This document shows positions 56,640 through 64,000 of a DNA stretch of 64,000 bases, piece after piece. The DNA lies in contig OX467091.1 in the NCBI GenBank assembly GCA_950106755.1, positions 18,989,538 through 19,053,537 on the forward strand. The letters are read 5' to 3'. A program made the translations under genes and the position numbers. Origin of the DNA: Climacium dendroides (taxonomy: Eukaryota > Streptophyta > Bryopsida > Hypnales > Climaciaceae). Position 1 is the stretch's first letter; every line of letters starts with the position of its first letter. Under the pieces are notes generated by a model. The model was not told the DNA's origin and ran no database searches. It was given only the letters and a program-made list of their open reading frames with translations.

Positions 56640-59250
56640 TCATTCTAAATTTGCTCTTGATCACTGGCGTGTGCAATGATTGCTTGTGATAACGACCAGA
56701 CAGAGGACATGCATACAATGGAAAGCTCCTATCCATCGATGGAGTCGCAAAGGCCTACTAATTTGTTCGTGACTATGTTCCATGAACGCACTGATCGTGC
56801 TGATCATTCTCATGCACTCGCAGGTGACCAGAGCGAAAGCCGTATCCAACGGCGACCGAACGGTCACTGCGAAAATAGCTGCGATTTGCAGCTGCAACGG
56901 TCTCATCTGCGCCGAAAGCACCCTCCGAGCAACGTCCTCCAAGCCTCAGGCGTCCAGCGCGACCACTCCATCACCACCATCAATGACATCAAAAGGACTT
57001 CTTCTTGGAGTCCGAGCTCGTGGTGGGCGGAAAGATGTCGCTCGTCAAAATCCTACGCGACGACCTACCCAAGCGGGCCTTCCTCGCGGCGTCCTCTGCG
57101 AGACAGTTGCCGGCACTCACCTCCTTAACTCGTTGGCGCTCATCCGCCACTTCGGCGTGGCTCTCGACAGCGACCTGGCCATCGCCGGGCACCTGTGCGG
57201 CTACGGCGCGCTGACGGGAGAGAAGATGACCTGCGACGCCTCCAGCGACGCCGTGGCCCAAGTTCGTCTCCTCCGAACTCGGCTCCAAGGTGAAGGTGCT
57301 GTCCACCACCAACACGCCGGCGGGTGCAGCCAGTTCGCAGGCCCCTGTCACCATCACCGGCTTCCGCAAAGGCTCGGTGGCCGAGGGCAAGAAGATCGTG
57401 GTGTGCCACGTGGTGAACTTCCCGTCGGCCCTTTGCTGTTGCCACCGCGTGAAGTGAACCAAAGGGATCACTGCCACGCTCCAGCCCAGCGCCTCCAACG
57501 CCGACATCCAGGCCGTGGGCGTGTGCCACATCGACACATCCGTGTGGCTAAGCACCCACCCGGCCTTCAACGCGCTTCACATTCCCCGTGGCGACGAGGC
57601 TTGCCACTGGCTTGTCGATTCGGACCTGGTCTTCGTATTCACGATGGACGACGCCGACACCCAGATGGATTCAGCGAGGAGTTTTACCGCCGTCTGTTGA
57701 TCAAACTCTCCCTTCAGCGCCTGCAGCTATATCTATTATGTGCGGGATGGCTTTTAATTAGCTGGTTGGGGGAAAGAATCAACAGCAGTGACGATTGTTG
57801 CTTCCTACGGCGCGTACTTACGTGTCGTGGGAGTGGTGAAGTCAATTTGATATTGTAAGTGTGTGTTCAGTGTGTGTGATTTCGTCGTCTTTCAGTGTAC
57901 ATGCGGTGAACTTCACTGTGTGCGACTTCACTGTGTTCAATTGGCCATGGCATGGACGACCTGTCTTCACAGATCGAGTGACTGGGGAGGTCAGGATTGA
58001 GGTTGCCGAGCCCTTCTGAAAAGAGAATGGGTGCGATTGGGATTCGTTGGTTTTGTAATAACTGTACGTCGATCAGTACGTAGGCTTAATGGCTTATGGA
58101 AATCGAGAGGCTGGATAGTCCTGGCTAGCTAGCTGAAAGTTTGGATAGTAGCATGGATTACTGATCGGAGCTTGACGAATTAAGCCTGCAATGGCATGCA
58201 TGTACGACTGACGTGAGTCATCTCGGCCAGATCGATGACCACCCTTCATTGTGAATAAACTGGCCCCTTTTGTTGTACGCAACTCTCAACGTCTTCGAAA
58301 TGGAAGTGTTTTCTTGTTATATGTGGATGGCCTCTGACGATTTGGATTGTCTGAAGCTGTAATTTGCATTTTTAAATAGTTACTGTGAGGTCTATTTGAA
58401 AAATCACACTCGGGAGTTAATAATGGTCAATGGCAAAGCTTACTTTGGGTACTTCATTTTTGATTCGGAGCTACAGTAGTGCTCGACATTTGCCTCGGTT
58501 GAATTCCCAGAGGAACCCAGCTTGACGATAGGCAGCGACGGAAGATTTCCTCTCGTTTCAGCATTATGTTCGTAACAAATGACATGCCGTAGACATGGCA
58601 AAGGAAATTGGCCCCGGGGAAATTGGATGAATTCAGAAGTGCTTGATGAAGCTCTGCAATTCCACATTTCTAGCTAGCTCCTGCAGCAATGCACACGGTT
58701 TTAAACAGAGCTTACTGCGATATTTAAATGTGATTATACCTTGAAGGACTCGATCAAGATTCAATGCCACTAACAAGAAACGCGGGTGTTGGGATCATAA
58801 TTCCATCTGCCCTTGATGGAAACCCTTACCAATGCTCAAATTCTCCCTATTCAGCTTCACCAGATTAGCAATCTTGCCTACTGTATATTTTTCGTGCTGG
58901 CACTTCTCATCAACTTGAAACTTGTAGTATAACGGTCATCCAGCTTGAAATTGATGTGTACGCCTCCTCTATTAATACCAGGACTGGCACTGGAAAGCTT
59001 GGTTGAAACTGAAGCTTGTGAGGAAGAACCAGAGCCTGCTGGCCGGCAAAGGATTCCCACAAATAGATACACTTTCTCTGTAGCCAATACTAAGTCGGTT
59101 GCTTTGTTCACGCCAAGGCGGAAGTCTCTTACAGGCAATTCTGAAGGTTATTCCGAATGTGACAACCGACTGCAATTCTGGAGACATGAATCACATGCAA
59201 TTGATTTGCGGTGTACTTGTATTTGATGCTGAAGCAGCTTAATTTCTTCG
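56640..59250. repeat. Block C, inverted relative to block A and its flank
   Basis: Reverse-complement relationship to 46.25-48.06 kb: BURP intron 1 and exon 2, then the region GGAGCTTGACGAATTAAGCC (58168), then the unassigned exons. Block C begins abruptly inside BURP intron 1, so exon 1 is absent. Confidence 0.8.
56824..57700 (+). pseudogene. BURP-domain pseudogene C (core retained, frameshifted)
   Basis: Starts at the exon 2 acceptor (56822-56823) with VTRAKAVSNGDRTVTAKI. It then carries FFLESELVVGGKMSL, EKMTCDASSDAVAQ, FVSSELGSKVKVLS, KGSVAEGKKIVVCH and ADIQAVGVCHIDTSVW, and ends with CHWLVDSDLVFVF. The CH signature is complete, with spacing CH-10-CH-26-CH-24-CH, close to the family rule, which makes the assignment firm. 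These pieces lie in different frames: single-base shifts near 56942, 56990, 57120 and 57262, plus an in-frame TGA at 57455-57457. Exon 1 with the signal peptide is missing. It is a broken gene unless the assembly has errors. BURP proteins (RD22, PG1-beta and relatives) are secreted cell-wall proteins. Confidence 0.85.
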
Positions 59251-60973
59251 TAAGTCATCCTCTGCTTTGACGGAGCTAGCTGTTGAGGATGACATTGTCC
59301 TGCTGGTCAAAATGCATGGTGGCTCTCGCAAGTGGAAGGCGCGGAATACGAAAGAGCGGCCCCTGTTTGGTCCTGCCGATCGTCTTCAGGTGCCTCGAGC
59401 TTTCATGCCTCGAGCGAGTCAGATTACTAGGTGTCCCTTCGCTATTCAGCAAATTTTTGAGACTACCGAATCTGGAATTTGAATCCTTATATAAAACACA
59501 TGATGCATAAAGAGGTGATCATCTTCCTTATCTTCTAGATTTAAAAAGAAAATGAGGACTTTAATTCCCGCTTTAATTTTAGGCAATATGTGTTGAGAAT
59601 CAATAACCAATATTATATTAAAATGGTGGTATTTCACAAACTTTGCACATTCATAGTTAGATTGTGTAGTCTGAAGTCTATACTTGTCCTAAAAATGAAT
59701 GGAAAAATGGCATGTGGAATATAGTGATTATAGTCATTTTAATGCAATTTCCCATCAATCATCTTTTTAGAGATTAGCAACTTAGTGTGTGCTATATTTT
59801 TTGGGATTTATGAATTTTTTGGAGTATTTACTATTGATGTAAGCATTGCTTCACTCTTAAATGAATAGATGTCCCTAGGGAAAAATGAATATTCTTAGTA
59901 TCTCAAATTTTGGCATGAAAATTTGAATTTTTTTGGAAGACAAGAAAACAATTTAGGTGTAGGGAAATAAATTCTTTATTCTAATCAATGCACAAGAATA
60001 AGAATTATGCCCCCTTCTAAACTCAGTATATTCAACCATGTCATTTGTGTAGTCTACAACTCAAAATTTCAATTAATTTTTTTAATACATAGAGATTTGT
60101 TTGTCTACATAGAGATTTGTTCCATTCAATTTAGAATAGTAGATTAGTGATGAGAAAGTTACATAGCATCTTATTTTGAGTACAATTTAAAAGGATCTTC
60201 TATAAAAACTAATGTATCAGATTCATTTTTATTTCACTTTTCACAATTTTTGAAAAATAGGAGTTCTATGTACATGGTTTAGTTCTTTTGCTAGAACAAT
60301 TACTCTCATAGTTGATAGTTGGGATTAGTGTGTTTGAAATCTATAGAATACTAATGATTTAATTTTCTTTACATATATCTTGAACTTGCTTCTAATTAAC
60401 AATTTCTTAAAGAATAAAAATTAATAAATGTGTGTCTTTTATTGTATATTCCTCACTTTTCAATTCAATTCTTCAATACAAAAAAAATGAAATGAAAAAT
60501 CAATAATGAAAAATCTAAAGTTAAAAAAAGGTTCAAAGCCTTAAAAACTAATCAACTCAATTAAAGTGCAAATTTGTTTTTACATACATTAAATACAAAC
60601 ATCTTGCAATTTATGCCATCAAATTTTTTCAAATGCTTCCACACATTTTAATACTAGTTTTGTAGAAGATCCTAGAGTTAGATATAGAAAAAAAATCTTT
60701 TAAGAGTTTTGCAATTTGCACTTGCAATTAGAAAGGCAATTTTGAGTACTTTAACTTGACCAAAAAAAAGTCTTGGTTCTTTAGGGATTATTTTGTTGAA
60801 AGATAGGAAACCTTACATGGTTTAGAATATTGATTTGAAACTCTAAATATGATTTAGTGGCAAATTCATCACACTTGACTATTAGATTTAATGTTTTAGA
60901 GACAAAAATTTGGCAGATTTTTTACTTGGGCTTAACCCCTTCAACCCTTAAAGACCAAGAGAACACAATGTAT

Positions 60974-61302
60974 GGTAAATTTCATTAAAATGGCGGTATT
61001 TCATGTACCATTTTCAAACTTGTCCACCTACTCTGAAATCTAAATTTAAAGGTCACATCTAAGATAGGTATAGTTTTCAAGGATCTTGAACTTTTATAGA
61101 TATAAGAAATCTAGGACAAGAATAGATTTCAAATAATACAATCTAAATTATAAAGGTAACATCTAGCACTAATATAGATGTCACACATTTAAATAAAGTA
61201 TAGATTTCAAACATTTAAGACATTTGTATATTTCAGACCACCCGCTCAGAATTGTTAAAATTGCCAAAGTAGTAGAATTTCGCCATTTTAACAAAATTGT
61301 CC
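60974..61302. mobile_element. 329-bp MITE inserted in an older repeat
   Basis: Ends GGTAAATTTCATTAAAATGG and (reverse complement of the right end) GGACAATTTTGTTAAAATGG form a 22-bp imperfect terminal inverted repeat whose inner 11 bases are identical. Flanks CAATGTAT and AAATATAT agree at 6 of 8 positions. The paralogous sequence at 50542-50788 lacks the insertion, which defines its borders independently. Confidence 0.8.
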
Positions 61303-61643
61303 AAATATATCTTTTTTGAACTTTCAATGGCAAATTCCCAACAGGGTGAAACAATCATCAATATTTTATAAACTAAGGTCTTGTAGAATAACAAGTTTAT
61401 TTACTTGTTTCAATATCTAATTTTCAAAATTTGAATGTCAAAAGTATTTAAAATTTTATTTAGGAAATGTAGTCTAATAGAAAAAAAGGAGCAAATGATC
61501 ATTAAATTACTTTGTATTGAACAATATTTGGTCAATGTTTTTCTAATCAAAGATCATTGTGTTCGTAATATACTATACAACCACAAAGGACTTTCATGCC
61601 CTTCTAGGGTTAAATTATCAATAATAGGTACTTCTACCTTAGT

Positions 61644-61765
61644 ACTAAGGTTTAGGTTTGCAAAAATCTATGTTCAAACCCCACCATTCCCACTCAACAA
61701 GGGCCAAATGGAGTATATGAGCAACCAGGTATGGGACGCAATTTGGTCTCAGAGTATATAATGAC
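61644..61765 (+). repeat. Second copy of the 38.9-kb GTTTAGG repeat
   Basis: AAGGTTTAGGTTTGCAAAAAT, TTCCCACTCAACAAGGGCC and GAGTATAT align with 38910-39030 but with the GC-rich CCGGGTAT units mostly lost. Confidence 0.6.
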
Positions 61766-62559
61766 TTCAAAAATTGAGTTTATGTTGTGTTTAGTTTCAG
61801 TTTATAAATCGTATGTTGGAAATGAGTAGACAAAATCCAAATGAACAAACATGAACGTTGAAGTATCCTTTGTGTATTGCAATCCTAAAAAACTTGAAGC
61901 AAAAAGCAATTACAGTTTGGAGGTAAATGAATTCCAAAGCTAACAACCCCATAGACTTAGTTGTTGAGGTGGATTTCATAATCACTCTATACTTCTTTTT
62001 TGAGCTTGGATGACTTAAATATTTTATAGCACATTGTTGTACACCATTTAAGACCCACCTCCATTAGGATTGTAAAAAATTGACATACATGTGCTTCAAA
62101 AAAATTAAGTATATAGAAAAATATAGATAATATTAATTTGAATGCAATTTAAAGATTCTTAATGAATCAAAGGCTTGAGATTTCATTTACAATCATAAAT
62201 TATCTATAAATTGCAACTTAAATTGTTAATACATCTACTTTGAAAAGATTTAAAGATATTTGTCCCAATACACAATTAATTTAAATCATTTTTATTTGTG
62301 TTAAGAAACCAAAGATATTAGTTTGTAAGGATTGTATATGATACATAAAAAAAATTGTGTTGTCAAAAATACTTTGAAGTTAAATTTGAACTAATCAAGT
62401 TATCATTTTTAGTAGTTTCAATTTTAAAATAATCCTTTTTGAAGTCTAGTTTTAGCAATAGAAATCCAAATTTTAAAATGAATGATTATAATTTTTGAAA
62501 TGTGAAAAGAGGATTGAAAGACTTCAAATGATTTTAAAATTTTTAAAGTTTGTAATCTT

Positions 62560-63132
62560 CACGGGGGGGACACTCCCCGTGTTTTAGAAACCTACATGCG
62601 GTGGAAAATGTAATACATGTAATACATCCTAAAATTTATTTATTTTTTCAAAAAAAATTTATGAATAGATTGTGCTACTTTAAAAGTTTATGTTTTGAAT
62701 TATTGATATTTTTTTATGCTAATAGTAATTAGTTGTAAATTTTTAAAGAAAAAAGATACACTGTAAAGCTGAAAATAACTTTCACACCCCTATATTATAT
62801 AAGAAAAAAAAATTTGAAAAATGAAAAAAAATTTCTATAGAATAGCTTTCTATTGAAAGTTTATTTTAGTTGAATATTGATGCAATAGTCATCATCATGT
62901 GATCTCTATAAATATTTTAGTTGAAAACCATGCCATTTTAGTTCATTTTTCAACCTTTTCTAGACAACATATCTTATGTTATTTGGAATTGAAATTTTTG
63001 TCAATAGAAACCTTTAGTCATTGTTAAACAAAGCTCAAAATTTTAGAATGAAATTATAGTTTATTCCAAAGTAAATAGGGGGTCAAAAAATCACTTCGCT
63101 ACCCCAAATGTAATGAGAGTGTCCTCCCCGTG
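62560..63132. mobile_element. 573-bp DNA element with perfect 8-bp target duplication
   Basis: Left end CACGGGGGGGACACTC and the reverse complement of the right end CACGGGGAGGACACTC are a 16-bp inverted repeat with one mismatch. Immediately outside both ends is GTAATCTT (62552-62559 and 63133-63140). An 8-bp duplication suits hAT, P or Sola/Novosib-type elements. The interior is AT-rich with no transposase, so it is non-autonomous. The left end also folds on itself (CACGGGG with CCCCGTG). Confidence 0.88.
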
Positions 63133-64000
63133 GTAATCTTTCAATGTAGAAGTGATATTTTGAGTTTTCTTTTTCCACGTGACTTCTCGCATATCTAGTT
63201 TGAATTTGTGACGTCACAATTAAAAAAATTAATTTTCTAAATTTCTCAAATGTCCAGTTCATGAACTTTCTATTCGTATTAGAACTCAACCTTTGATACA
63301 ACAACTACACCCTTATATTCCTTTGAATGTGCATAAAAAAATATTGAATTTCAAATTTTTTATAAATTAAAAAATCAAAAAATTCTTCTTACATTTATTT
63401 TTGGTATCTAAACCCCATAGGACACACTAGTAACATATTTATTTCAATGAATACCCACAAGGAGAAGTTATACTACACTAAGTCAAAAAAACAGCATTAG
63501 AGGAAGCCCCCCAAAACAAAAAAAAACTTCAAGAAACAAGATTCTTTGCAACTATTTTAATACTAGTCCAAATATTATATTTTTGTCTATACATACCATA
63601 TTTAATTAGATTTTAAATTCTTTTTAACAAATTTGACTGAGTGTAGGATACTTTACAACCATTGGGGTTGAGACTTTTCTAATTCCATACCTAAATTTGT
63701 AAGAATTTAGTATTTCAAATATTTCAAATCATTCTCTACTTTTTTCTACTTACTATTTTTTTAAATCATGAATATGAATTTTAAGAAAAATTATATGTAC
63801 TCTCAACTTATTTCTTCAACATATTATTAATTACAATTAAAAATAGTAATATTCTTCACTTTTTTCTTTAAAAAATTCTTATTGAAGGAGGTCCTTTCCA
63901 TCGAAGATGTCCACTTGGGCACCTAGGAAGCCTAAAAAGGGAGAAAGTGACACATCACAAGAAACCACATAGGTATAGGTAGGCCTAAATCTCCAATTTT

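Larger units (their letters stand above)
59510..64000. other. AT-rich intergenic DNA, no gene seen
   Basis: Low-complexity AT-rich sequence with short ORFs only. Two well-defined inverted-repeat elements occur (60974-61302 and 62560-63132), plus a second copy of the 38.9-kb repeat at 61644-61765. Confidence 0.6.

Noticed and set aside
57140..57529. Reverse ORFs opposite BURP copy C
   Set aside because: Antisense shadows in GC-rich sequence; the CH signature is on the forward strand.
56782..57858. 358-codon continuous forward ORF over BURP copy C
   Set aside because: It switches in and out of the BURP frame; most of it reads the GC-rich sequence out of frame, so it is not a real protein.
1..64000. 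Retrotransposon polymerases, CRISPR arrays, organelle insertions, endogenous viral genes
   Set aside because: No frame shows reverse transcriptase, integrase, capsid or plastid/mitochondrial gene signatures, and no array of regularly spaced identical short repeats is present.

Overview
This 64 kb window looks like nuclear DNA of a land plant with swimming sperm, most likely a bryophyte (moss, liverwort or hornwort) but possibly a lycophyte or fern. Three things point there. There is a nuclear-type gene for the plastid chaperonin Cpn60-beta with a transit peptide. There are plant-restricted families: DUF630/DUF632 and BURP. There is also a complete 18-exon gene for the axonemal ruler protein CCDC39/FAP59, which is only expected in plants with motile flagella. 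No tool was run: intron borders were placed by hand from GT/AG sites, reading-frame phase and remembered family sequence, and every exon sum is a whole number of codons.

Layout. 1-2.7 kb is AT-rich intergenic DNA with a tandem array. 2.7-3.2 kb has a doubtful Lys-rich reverse ORF. 4.06-9.67 kb (+) is a myristoylation-motif DUF630/DUF632 protein (6 exons, about 1030 aa) with two related uORFs in its leader and a tandemly duplicated 3' end. 13.97-15.06 kb (-) is an intronless quinone oxidoreductase-like MDR protein. 18.20 kb is a tRNA gene with anticodon UAU. 20.14-32.29 kb (+) is CCDC39 (18 exons, about 1333 aa) with a long GC-rich N-terminal extension whose start codon sits inside a minisatellite. 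33.70-37.95 kb (-) is a rhomboid-like RBL19/TMEM115 pseudoprotease (8 exons, 320 aa). 39.44-43.89 kb (+) is chloroplast Cpn60-beta (8 exons, 605 aa) with a tandem array in intron 4. 46.0-59.3 kb is a segmentally duplicated cluster holding three broken BURP-domain genes. The rest is AT-rich, gene-poor DNA with small non-autonomous DNA transposons.

The genes do not form a pathway. Each appears to be an independent housekeeping or cell-type gene: Golgi membrane, plastid protein folding, sperm flagellum, and plasma-membrane-associated regulator. Coding islands are GC-richer than their surroundings. In CCDC39 only exons 1-3 are GC-rich while exons 4-18 are as AT-rich as the intergenic DNA.

The most interesting observations are the plant CCDC39 gene with its lineage-specific extension, a uORF that copies the N-terminus of that protein, four kinds of small inverted-repeat elements (one with a perfect 8-bp target duplication, one with an empty-site paralogue, one bounded by TTAA in three copies), and the BURP cluster, in which two copies share the same internal deletion and a third is frameshifted but keeps the full CH-repeat signature.
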